A stretch of 64,000 nucleotides of DNA from Brachionus manjavacas (lineage: Eukaryota; Rotifera; Eurotatoria; Ploima; Brachionidae), in the NCBI GenBank assembly GCA_019054805.1, contig JAHQIY010000001.1, positions 7,392,501-7,456,500 on the forward strand, read 5' to 3'. Below the pieces are notes generated by a model that saw only the letters and a program-made list of their open reading frames with translations, was not told the DNA's origin and did no database searches. Below are positions 36,618-46,981 of the stretch, in pieces. Made by a program: the position numbers and the translations under genes. How positions within the stretch are numbered: position 1 is the stretch's first letter; every line of letters begins with the position of its first letter.

Positions 36618-38919
36618 GCTTCACCTGTGGTTAAAAAGATCAAAATCTATAAATATGAAAATATTTAATTTTTGAGACGCTTTTTATTCTAGAAATGTAA
36701 AATACCCAAGAGAAAAAAAATATTTTATTCGAAAAATTTGTTTAAAAAAAAGCTAAAAACATTATGAAAATTGCTTCATGTTTAGAAATTTTTCAACCGT
36801 GTCGTCCGTGCTCTCAAGATAAATGTGAATTATGAGAAGCACATATCATGCTTATTGTGTTCGAATCTGTGTCAATTTTTTTAATTTTGCAAATTTCTGA
36901 TCCTAAAATGTCCCATTCATTTGTCCCATGATTGCTTTAAATGTGTCATTGGAAAATTTAACTTAAAATTTGCATGTTTTTTCTCAATTTGGTTTCAATC
37001 AGAGTTTATATTTTAATTATAATTTGGTGAACAATGTATTTTTGGTTTCAAGTCATTGCCAAAAAGGTCAGTTGTTTGTCGTTTAGGGCCTCGACTCTAA
37101 AATTATTTTGATTAATATGTTCAAATGACCTGCCTTAAAAAACACAATGCCGCCGAAGCTTTTAATTAAAAGTCAAAAAAATTGAATTTATTCATAAGGA
37201 GTTTTCTCTTAACAATTTTATTTCTTTTATCTTTTGCTTTTTGTAATCCAAAAATGCGATACTTGATTCGATTTCAGAAAAAAATTATATCACAATAATC
37301 TTTTAAAAAGTTTAAGAATAAAAAAACTGTCCAAATTTTAAGCGAGAGATAATAAGTCACAAAAAATTTAACTCACATTTTTAAAATAATTAAATATTTA
37401 AAAATTTTATTGTTTAATTAAATCCCTAATAAAGTTAAATTTAAATTAATTAATTTTTTAGCTGTAATAAAATATTAAAATTAATTTTTCTTTAAAATAA
37501 TTAAATATGTAAACAATGCGATCCTGATGATCAGGTTGGGTTTGAATTTTAAAAATATTTTTCTAGAAAAATTGGTTTTCTCATTGTTATTCTTTTTAAA
37601 TGAAAAGAATCAATTTGACATGAAATAAAACAAGAAAATAAACAAGAAAAAATTATATGAAATTTATACAAGAAAAAATCAAATGTTGAAAAATTTAATT
37701 TGATTCAAAGTAAACAAAATCCCGGTCATATCTAAAAGTCAAGATCAAGTGTTCACACATTTTGATTTTGCGATTCGAATAAAAAAGTAATGCTTTTATT
37801 TAATGAACTTACAAAATAAATCCTATTTTATTTTTTATTATACATGATTTTTGTCCTGTGAATATGGCATTGTGAACATGAAAAAAAATGAAAAAAAGTT
37901 TTTTTTCTAAGAGATCAAAATTGTTTTTGTAAATTATATCAGCTGATACATTTTATTTATCACCTTGTCACAATCTCAGCAAAAAATTCTAAATAATTCA
38001 CATACATTATAATGTATTAGAATTACATTAAAAAGTTCTTGCACAATTTGGATTTAAGTGATATATTAAATTTATTTTGTAATCTAAGAAAAACGCTTTT
38101 TTTATTTTTTTTTTATTTTTTATTTTCGTTTTTCCTTTCATTAATGATTAAATGTTTGGTGGTGTATCTTAAAATTCGAAAAATTGAGTTGACTTTAAAT
38201 CAAAAAATGAAAAAAAAATTTGTTTAACAAATTAGGCAATTCAGACTCATTAAACCTCGATAAAAAATTAATTAATATAGATCAGCAGTGGAGTAAAGGC
38301 AAGTTCGATACTGCTAAACAACAGAAAAAACTATAGAAAATGTTTGGCTTGATTATGATATATCAGGACGAAGCAAAGACTTTTTCAGAATAAAAAAAAT
38401 AACAAAAAAACAGATAGAAAATTTTAAAAAATTTTAAATTTATGAAATTTTTGTCATGTGAAGTTGGTTCAATGAAACTATATTCAATCTAGGAAAATTT
38501 TAAAATTTTTTCAAAAATAAACTCAATTCTGCAAAAAAAAATTTGTTTAATCAGAATAAAATAATAGAATTTACATTCTGTAACTAAAATTTGGAATTAA
38601 ATACATTAATTTAATCAAGTCTATTTAGAAATAAATTTACTCTAAATTTATATAATAAAAATTAAAAAAATTTATTTTAAATTTTTTTTAATGTTATAAA
38701 AGGCGATTTGTAAACTTTTTTTTTTGATTTTGATCTAAAATTTTAATTTTTTTTTAGAAAGAATACTAATTCAGTCTTTAAGAGAAACCTTAATTAAGCG
38801 ATTATTCAAAATATTTAAACTGGTTAAGTTATTTTATTGATTAATTAAATAAAATCACGAATTTTTTTTTTTAAAATATATTTTTTAACTTTATCTTTGA
38901 TGAAATTTGACCATTAAAT
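36618..38919. other. Intergenic, no gene seen
   Basis: About 2.3 kb of A+T-rich DNA. 37890-37960 (TTTTTTCTAAGAGAT...GTAAATTATATCAGCTGATAC) resembles the repeat sequence at 17570-17620. No heat-shock element of the strict nGAAnnTTCn form was noticed near the Hsp70 start. Confidence 0.35.
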
Positions 38920-39305
38920 TTAGTTTGAGAAACGAGCTCCTGGGAAATCTGGTCTGACATCGTTATACGGAGCTTTAAAATAAACATCGCCCCAGTAACC
39001 CAAAGAAATGGTTCCAAAAATCGATGACAAAAAAACGATGGTTCCCACGCCCAAAAAAGCGTTATTAACCGCTTGTCTTTTGCTGTTCAATTCTTCCCAA
39101 CTACCTTTCGGCTGTGGCAGCAAATCTAAGGTATTTCTATTTGCCAAATCGACTTCTAATTTGGTCAAGTGATGATCGCCACCGTAGTTCCTTTTTTGAA
39201 TTTTTGCATCTTTAATTAGAAAATAATATTTATTATTCAAATTAAAATAAAAAAAATACTTTTAAATTTTTGAAACAAATTGCTTCTGGCGAGTCTTGAT
39301 GCCAT
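38920..39305 (-). CDS. Small mitochondrial inner-membrane protein, COX7A/prag01-like
   Basis: Two exons, 39260-39305 and 38920-39209, encode 111 residues. The N-terminus (MASRLARSNLFQKFK) is basic with arginines and no acids, like a mitochondrial presequence. The middle reads LDLLPQPKGSWEELNSKRQA, then a membrane helix (NNAFLGVGTIVFLSSIFGTI) and a short outer part (GYWGDVYFKAP). The P-x-G-S-W-E/K start followed by one helix resembles the arthropod deltamethrin-resistance prag01 family (PF16020) and, more loosely, small cytochrome c oxidase subunits such as COX7A. That assignment is from memory of the pattern and is tentative. The likely role is as a peripheral respiratory-complex subunit. The 50-bp intron splits the presequence from the mature part. 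Confidence 0.65.
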
Positions 39306-39949
39306 TTTTAATTTTTTACTCTAAAATTTAAAAAATAATTAGCCTTGGAATCTTTTTATGAAAAAAATGTAATAATCTCAAATTAAATCTGGTAGTAAAA
39401 AAAAAGAATATTCGGTTTATGCATATAGTTAGCGTCAAGCAAAGTGCGTTGATTCTAAAATATGCTTTACTAAAACATACATTTAATTTATTGAAATTTT
39501 ACTTGAATGCATATTTAACAATATAAAAAAACATAATTTGCATTTAAAATAATGCGAATTCAATTATATACGTATAGTTGCGTTAATCGATTTTTGTTAT
39601 GAAAAGCGATTTTATATAGTCTTTTATTAATTTTAAAAGAAAATTCTAATTGATTTACTTTTTTTAAATTAATCAACTTTAGTATTCTTAAGCTTTTTAA
39701 TTCATTGTATCTGTACATAGATTTTTATATTTTGGGTTATTTTAAAATGATCGATTTTAAAATCGAGCATATTGTAGAAATTTTTTTTATAGAAGCGTCA
39801 AATGATAGATAAAATCGAATATGAATTAATATAGTACAAAATTAATTGATTGAAATTTTTTTTTTAAATTGAATAATTATTTTTTTACTTTATTATTCAT
39901 TAGTTAATGATACAATCTAAAAATAAATTCAAATTTAAAACAGTTTCTT
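39306..39949. other. Intergenic, no gene seen
   Basis: A+T-rich upstream flank of the small mitochondrial protein gene; nothing recognised. Confidence 0.35.
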
Positions 39950-40200
39950 ATTCAAAAAGTTGTAGAGTCTTTTAATATAAAGAAAAAAGTCTGTTGTCTA
40001 TATTTTGACATTTCAAAAGCTTTTGATATAGTTTGGCTCGATGGACTATTTTATAAGCTAATTAGAATTAACTTATTTAATGGATAAGATCTTTTCTACA
40101 TTTCAGATCATTTAGAGTAAATGTAAATGCTCATCTAAGTGATCAATACCCTATTAAAGCAGGAGCTCCACATTAGAGTTTGTTTATAAGTGAAAAACCT
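39950..40200 (+). mobile_element. Truncated jockey-type LINE fragment
   Basis: Plus-strand pieces KVVESFNIKKKVCCLYFDIS, KAFDIVWLDGLFYKLIRIN and VNVNAHLSDQYPIKAGAP align collinearly with the RT of the longer copy at 41.2-43.5 kb (IVESFNRKKRDC, DISKAFDRVWHEDLLFKLIK, VNVNDHLSDEYQISAGVP). Stops and a deletion are present. It is a short fragment of the same family. Confidence 0.75.
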
Positions 40201-41000
40201 TAAGAAAAGTTTTATGATTTATTTTTTATCATTCGAAAACAGTTAATAAAAAAGGATGCAGCAAATTACTAGTATATCTTGACGAATCCTCATATTCATT
40301 TGCATTTATTAAAAAATCGTTAAATTATTGATTTCTGTTCAATTTAGATTTTAAATCATTATTATTTTAACTTAAAAACTCCTGGAATTTTTTAAAATTC
40401 TGACTTATCAAATTTCAAATATCAGACCTAGTTGATTAATTATTTTTTTTGATTTTATTTGATTTTCTTTTTCGTCATTTAGCCGACTTAATATTTTTAG
40501 AAAATTTTTAAAGAATAAAAACCCAATTTTAGGATTTACTGACCTAAACCACCTTTCACCTAAATAACCCTTTAATAGCTCCTTAGTTGTCCCTTTAGCT
40601 GAACTCTTTTTTTTAAATTTGGCAAATCAAATCGGATAAAACTTAACTTTTTCAATTGGCGGTTTTTTTTATAATAATCATAATTAAAATATAATTTAGA
40701 AATCTTTTTTTTTAAATAGCTAGATAAAAGACTTTTTATTCTTTAATAAAGTGTAAGTTTCAATTAAAAACAAAATAATAGGCACTATTGATAATATTAA
40801 AATATAACTAATATTTATATTTCTAAATAATTATTGTTTATAAAAAACATATTATTAACGTAAAAAAAATCGTTTCACTTTTTTTACTTCCTGACAAAAT
40901 CTAGAAAAACAAAATATTTTTACATTTTTTTTTACTAAACATGCGAATTCGACTTTTAGTTTAGCAATCTTATTCTTAATTAATAGCGTCATCACATGAT
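40201..41000. other. No gene seen
   Basis: A+T-rich spacer between two LINE copies. No protein motif recognised. Confidence 0.35.
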
Positions 41001-41189
41001 TTAAAACTTAAATTTCAAATGGACAGTTCGCTAGCGAACCCAAGCGAAATTCAACGTTGAAATTTTAAGAATTCAGTCAAACTGAATCTTAAAAAGTTGT
41101 AGAAACCTTTTAATCACTAAACAATCTTTAAGCAACATAAATGTGTACTCAGAGACTCGGAATTTGAAAAATTACAGCCATCTACAATT

Positions 41190-43515
41190 TCTCTTTAAAA
41201 AAAATATGGATAATAAAGTTCGAACACGCCTTTACCGCATCGAGAGTCTTTAAACGTTCAATCGAAATTAATAGTGAATTTTTTAAGATTGAAGATTCAA
41301 ACACATTGCCGGAGACAAGAAGATACTCGATATTTAGGTTTCACTATCTCCCAGAAGATTTTAACAAGGAATTAATTCGAGCCTTTTTCGATGCTGATAA
41401 AATCAATGGTCTCAAAGTTGAACAAATTTCAGAAGAATCATACAAAAAAAGTCAGGTTTAAAACGGTGAGAAACGAGTAAAAGTTTCCTTCCCGAAAGAA
41501 TCAGAACAATTAGTTAGAAAAGTAATAAAAAAGGAAATTTGACTCAGAAAAAAAAACTCGCTGTCAAAAAACTCGCTTTTAAAAAAATTCTGGAATCGAA
41601 ATTGGTTTGATTTAATCAAGAAGATAGAAAAAATCTCAACAAGTAGACTTTTTTGGAAAAAAAAGAAATTTAGAACAAAAAAAGGATCAAATTTAATCCC
41701 AAATTTGATTTTAAATGACAAGGAATTCAAAACTAACGAAGAAAAGGGAAAATGCTTCGGAGAACCCTTATCTTCAATGTTTAGTCCTAATTCTGATTTA
41801 AATGATACTAAGAAAGATTTCGAAATACTTAATTCTTACTTAAAATTTTTTTAGAAATTATGATCAGTGTAATTTTAATGATCTAATTTGCTTAAATGAA
41901 TTAATTATGGCTTTAAAAAGATTGAGAAATGAAGCGGGATCAGGGCCTGACCAAATACATAATTTAATGTTAAAAAACTTATCTAGAAACTCATTGATAG
42001 AAATCTTGGAGTTTTTTAATTTATCTCTTAGTAAAAGGTTAGGTCCCGAAAGCGTGGAAAACTTCGAACAAAATGATTCAAAAAAAGGCCTCTAATTTAA
42101 AAGATCTTTTAAATTATTTACCAATTAGTATAACGAATTATTTAGAAAGTTCCTGGAACGAATAGTTTATTCAAGATTTTACAATTTTTTGGAACATAAT
42201 TCACTCTTTATCCAGGAGCAACCTAGATTTAAGAAAAACCGGCGAACATCAGATAATCTATTTTTTTAATTCAAAAATTGTGGAATCATTTAATAGAAAA
42301 AAAAGAGATTGTGGCCGTTTTTTTGATATTTCTAAAGCCTTCGATAGGGTTTGGCATGAGGATTTACTTTTTAAATTGATTAAAATGAATCCACCTCATT
42401 ATTTGACTAACTGGATTAGATCCTTTTTAGATAGTAGGACATTTAAGGTAAATGTGAATGACCACTTGAGCGACGAATATCAAATAAGTGCAGGTGTTCC
42501 TCAAGGCTCAGTAATTAGTCCTCTTTTATTTAGTATATCTATTAATGACATCCCCTAAAGAAACAAAACAAATAACGAACACTCTCTGCTTTTCGCAGAT
42601 GATTTAGTTACATTCTTCATTTATAACAAAAAGGGGTAGCTAGAAAATAAGATAAATAAATACATCAACGGACTAGAACAATGTCTTATAAAATGGAAAA
42701 TGAAGATATCAGTTGAAAAGTCGTGTTTAGTAGTCTTCTCTAGGTACAAAAAAGAGAGTGATAATCTAAACTTAAAAATTTATGGAAACAGAATAATGAG
42801 CCAAAAAGAAATCAAGTTTCTTGGTATAAAATTTGATTCTAAATTAAATTTTAATATATTAGTAGACAAAATTAAAGAACGCTGCAATAAAAGGCTAAAT
42901 ATTATTAAGATATTGTCAAACAAAAAATTGGGTCTTACTCAAAACACACTAGGAAATTTATATAAATCTTTAGTCGGATCAATTTTAGACTATTCTTTTC
43001 CTTACTTGAATTCATTTTCAGAAAATAATATCAAAAAAGTACAAGCAATTCAGAATACAGCAGTAAGATCTATCCTTAAGTTAAAATATGATACTCCCTC
43101 CAACATCGTGCAACATGAAGCTTTTAATAAACTAAAATTACTAACAGTCTCGAATCGTCTTTTTGAGTTGAGTGAGAAATATGTTGGGACAGGACTGAGT
43201 CATTCTATTCCATTGGTTGAAAGACTGGTGAAAGAATACAAAGAAGGTTTCGAATCAAGATATATTGAATACCCAACTCCATTGTGTAATTGCTACCTTA
43301 CTATTTCCTCCTTTTTCTTGAAACCTGAACAATGTAAACATTTGCCACATGTAACAATCTATGTCTTCTAAACTTTTTTTTTTAGCTTATTTACTTTATT
43401 TTGATTTTTTTTTATCTCATCTTATTAATTTAAATTTTTTTTTATTTTGATTTTGATTTTTTTAAGTTATTCTGACAGAGCCTTAGCTCGGTACAGTAAA
43501 CAAATAAATAAATAA
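41190..43515 (+). mobile_element. Jockey-type LINE, near-complete RT, several stops
   Basis: A frame from about 41205 to 41458 (RRYSIFRFHYLPEDFNKELI) may be the end of the first ORF or the region before the RT. Next come IPNLILNDKEFKTNEEKGK and MALKRLRNEAGSGPDQIHNL (RT start), then FFDISKAFDRVWHEDLLFKL, AGVPQGSVISPLLFSISIND, a stop at 42556-42558, and LLFADDLVTFF with the catalytic FADD. The C-terminal part runs 42700-43371 (KEIKFLGIKFDSKLNF, NTAVRSILKLKYDTPSNIVQ). Stops and frameshifts make it non-functional, but the protein parts are well preserved. The 3' end is GAGCCTTAGCTCGGTACAG followed by an AAATAAAT tail (about 43474-43515); this end motif recurs alone at several places in the TRRAP introns. 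Confidence 0.85.
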
Positions 43516-43565
43516 AAATAATAAATTAAAAATAAAAAACCATTTATATAAAAATTTTATAAAAA

Positions 43566-44237
43566 ATGACTGATCAAGTCTTCAATGCTATTCCAAGACA
43601 TTATCTACTTAAAGATAAAATTGATATTCTGATCAAGAGACAAAGAAATAATTATTTCTTAGCCCATAACCTAGATGACATCGACCAAAATTTGGACGAA
43701 CTAGTAACACCAAAAAGCATGGTAACAGAACAAAATTTAAATAAAAGTGTGTCCCGGGACTATAGAGCAAAAATTCGAAAAGTTGATTAGGTTCTAAAAT
43801 GCAATGAGCCTTTTACTACGCCCTTCAAAGGAAAATATTACAAATCATAGTTATACATCAATTAATAAATTGTTTGATGATGTAGCTCGTATATATAGAC
43901 GCCATAGTCGTCAATATAATGAAGCAAAAGCGACCGTTTCAAGCGAAAACGGAAGACGTGTTAATAAACGCAAAGAACAAGAAAAACAAGAGTCAGAAAG
44001 TGATGAAAGTGAAGCAAATGAAAACATTAGATTCACAAAGGATCAAATTCTCAGTGAAATATAAAAAATTACATTCGATTCAAATATGTATTAATTTTCT
44101 TGAAAAACACATTGAACGAAAATAAAAGAAATGAATTATTGACAAATTTCACTTTGGTTACTCAACCGAATAACCAAATTGAAAGAATTCTTAGTGTCTT
44201 AATTGGCGTTTTTCACCATGTTATAGACAATTTGTGA
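43566..44237 (+). pseudogene. Broken intronless coding relic, family unknown
   Basis: ATG at 43566 opens 74 codons (FNAIPRHYLLKDKIDILIKR; AHNLDDIDQNLDELV) up to TAG at 43788. Coding continues one frame over from 43804 to 44064 (SINKLFDDVARIYRRHSRQY, then an acidic-basic ESESDESEANENIRF), then returns to the first frame (KNYIRFKYVLIFLKNTL, NNQIERILSVLIGVFHHVID) to a stop at 44237. The second switch falls at a run of A's. No short-intron model repairs both breaks. It starts about 50 bp after a LINE 3' tail. Options are a decayed host gene, a retrocopy, or sequencing errors in a real gene. Product not recognised. Confidence 0.45.
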
Positions 44238-44469
44238 ATTTTTTTTTGATAAATATTGTTTTTTTTTGTGATATTGCAAATGTAGCACCGAATAATTTTC
44301 TTAAGTTTTCTCACTTATAAACAAACTCTATTGTGTATTTTTTTCTTAAATTTAAAAAAAAATTTCCAATTAATTGAATTTTTTTTTTTTAATTATTCTA
44401 TTTATATCCATTATATATATAAATATAATGTAATTATTTTATCTAAAGGGAGAAAAGCAATTTTTTAAC

Positions 44470-44640
44470 TATTCTCGATGTATTCTAGAATACATATGTG
44501 AAATTTTTTTAGATGTATTCTTGAAGTATGCAAGAATACATTAGGAATACACAAAGAATACATGTATGTTTTTTTCAAAATATATGTTTTCTTGGAGTGT
44601 TCCGGAATACATGGCCAAAACATACGTTTGTGGGATTCAT
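44470..44640. repeat. Cluster of inverted GAATACAT motifs
   Basis: 44478-44495 is a perfect 18-bp palindrome (ATGTATTC-TA-GAATACAT). ATGTATTC recurs at about 44514, and GAATACA at about 44543, 44551, 44563 and 44603 in both orientations, so a 130-bp stretch holds many potential hairpin arms. No coding. Could be a MITE core or a dimeric-factor binding array; function unknown. Confidence 0.6.
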
Positions 44641-45177
44641 GTTTATCAATTTTTTTAAATAGATTTATACATATTTATCTCTTATAAGAAATTTATCTTC
44701 CTTATAGACTTTATCCAATTAATTTTTAAAATAATAAGCAAAAGAAAAAATCGATCGACATTGATGTTTAATAAAAATATCGTAATTATTATGAATCGAT
44801 GCCATATCATTTTTCATTTGTGATAATACGTTGATACTTTTTGAAGTGATAGGACAATTTCTCATCAATCTTCATTTTTTTGTCACCAAATCGGCTTCAA
44901 AATCACTTCAAAATTTTAAAATAGGGTAAAATGCTATCATTATCTCATTTTATCCCATGTTGCTCTTATTTTATTTGTTATTTATTTTTTAGTAATAAAT
45001 CAATCCTAATAAGATTTGTAATTTTATAAAAATAATTAAAAAAAAACAATAAAAAGAAAACAAATCGTTACCATGGCATCTTAAATATTTAATTAATTGT
45101 TTTATAAAATATACAGCAAAATAAAAAATAAAAGTTTTCTCCATCATTGCAGTTGCTTTTGCATTCTTATTACAAAA
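44641..45177. other. 5' flank of SPATA4, no other gene
   Basis: A+T-rich. An acceptor-like CATTGCAG at about 45152 could end a 5'-UTR intron of SPATA4. Confidence 0.3.
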
Positions 45178-46203
45178 ATGTCTGGCTTGCCAAGAAGTGT
45201 AGTCAAATGGATCCAAAGTTTGGATCTTACATTCCAAATTAAAAATCCAAAATGGTAATTTTTAAAAAACATATTTAACACTTCTCATTTTTAATCTTTA
45301 ATATTTAGGGATTTAACTAACGGATTTCTTGTTGCTGAAATTTTTTCATGGTACTACCCTGACGAAGTAAAAATGTTCACATTCAACAATGGCAAGTCTC
45401 TGGATTCGAAACTCTCCAACTGGTCGCTAATTAAAAAAGTATATTAGATCTAAATTTTTAATATAGTTTCAAATTATTTTTTTAAGTTCATTTTTAAAAA
45501 CGAGATGGACATATCAAGTGAACTTATTGACGGAACCATTCACTGCAAAGAGGGAGCAGCTGTTTTGCTTCTGGAAAATTTATACCAATTTTTAACCAAT
45601 AGACCGTAAATTTTTTCTAATTTAAAAAACTGTTAATTTATTTTTATTAAAGAATTCAGAAAGCTCAACTTGAATATGAAATAGACCTCACTGACAAGAG
45701 CTATCAAATGAGACTACCATATCACGCTAGATCAACTGCAGCCAAATCAATCAAAACAAATATTAAAAATACCGAGCTTCTCACTGATCCAAATTTAAAG
45801 CTGTCAGCTCAAAAAGTAAATCTAAGACAAAAAAAATTTGATTTATTTCACAAATTTGAAAAAGGTTGAAATTCTAATTGCAAATCATGTGGACAACAGG
45901 AAATCGGACCGCGAAAATGAACCCCATAGATTTGATGTAAAAAAAACAATTGCTGAAAAATGTATCCAAAGACCAGTACCGGAAACACGAAGAAGTAGTG
46001 AAGTTTCCAATTTTAATACGGAGTTATTTTTACCTGAATCAGAACAGGATCAGGAGCAAGATCAAGCAGGCTCTCAGTCAAATGAAATGCAGAGTTCGAA
46101 AACTTTATTCGTGGATTCAAAAAAATCCAGTTTAGATAAAAATTTCAAGGAAATTCGCGTCAGACAGGACGCTTATGAAATAAGTTTTGCTACTGTAAAT
46201 TGA
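45178..46203 (+). CDS. SPATA4: SPATA4 homologue, CH_2-domain protein
   Basis: Five exons (45178-45254, 45309-45438, 45487-45605, 45653-45815, 45865-46203) give 275 residues; human SPATA4 has 305. Order and motifs match: LPRSVVKWIQSLDLTF, then the CH-type core DLTNGFLVAEIFSWYYP, LDSKLSNWSLIKKFI, ELIDGTIHCKEGAAVLLLEN, YQMRLPYHARSTAAKSIKTN and a C-terminal KEIRVRQDAY. The family shares the CH_2/DUF1042 calponin-homology-like fold with SPEF1/CLAMP, microtubule-binding proteins of cilia and flagella, and SPATA4 itself is testis-enriched in vertebrates. The last intron (45816-45864) must be spliced, since read-through ends after EKG. Introns are 47-54 bp. The stop lies 63 bp from the end of the convergent Ig-domain gene. 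Confidence 0.93.
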
Positions 46204-46266
46204 AGATATTTAAAATAAATTTAATATCAAACTAAATTGAATAAAATTTAAAGCAAAAATTTTAAT

Positions 46267-46981
46267 TTAAAATCTAAAATTTGAATTTTGTCCAGTTTCT
46301 GTTTTTGTTATTTGACTTTCATCGGGTTGATAGGACTCATTGTTGAAATGATTCTTGGAACCAACCTCTGACAATTCCGTTGATACGATTTTTTCTTTTT
46401 CTTAATAAAAGATTAATAAAAATTTTTCAGAATTTTAAACATATTTTACTTGTTATTGGTTTTTTGTATCTGAGTTTATAAACTGAACAAGTTATGATAA
46501 AAAAAGCCATTATAGCTAGAAAATAAGGCAAAATATTATTTTCAAATCAATATTTAAAATATTTAGTCAAATTTAAACCTCCAGCAGTTGATGATCCTGC
46601 TATTATGTTGGGTAGATATTCCTCGAGAAGAGTATCTTTTGGTGCACCGTACACATTCAGCATGGCTTTGGATATATACTCTTTATTTATAATACAGTGA
46701 TAGATCCCGTTAGTGTCCTTTTGATTGTTATAAATGGTCAATTCACATTTCGACGTGTCTAAGAAATAACGATCAGTATCATATGATAAGCCTTCTCTGG
46801 TAATTGGAACCTGCATCGGTGTTAGCCATTTACATGATTGAATTAAAATAGCTTCAGTTTTATTTTGGAATAATGGTTTCAAAGTGACATCTTTTCCGTA
46901 AGGTAAGTAATACATCCATGGATAATCAACTGCCAGAATTGTTTTAAAACAAACTAAAAAAACATAAAGGGCTATTGGCAT
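46267..46981 (-). CDS. Small immunoglobulin-domain type I membrane protein
   Basis: Three exons, 46579-46981, 46450-46515 and 46267-46394, give 198 residues. The signal peptide is MPIALYVFLVCFKTILA. A single Ig-like domain follows with the classic C-x-W (SCKWLTP), a D-x-G-x-Y-x-C second half (DTNGIYHCII) and two further features, an NKT sequon and a third cysteine (TSKCELTIY). The membrane helix is encoded across intron 1: AGSSTAGA joins IMAFFIITCSVYKLRYKK. The cytoplasmic tail (EKIVSTELSEVGSKNHFNNE) is acidic and short. It is probably a cell-surface adhesion or recognition molecule. Orthology is not recognised; the two-cysteine-plus-one pattern slightly recalls insect beat or fasciclin-type Ig proteins. 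The exon 3 acceptor was chosen to keep frame among two adjacent AGs. Confidence 0.8.

Noticed and set aside
45838..45863. Upstream extension of the last SPATA4 frame (MIYFTNLKK)
   Set aside because: Falls inside the 49-bp intron 45816-45864; splicing from 45815 gives the family's order.
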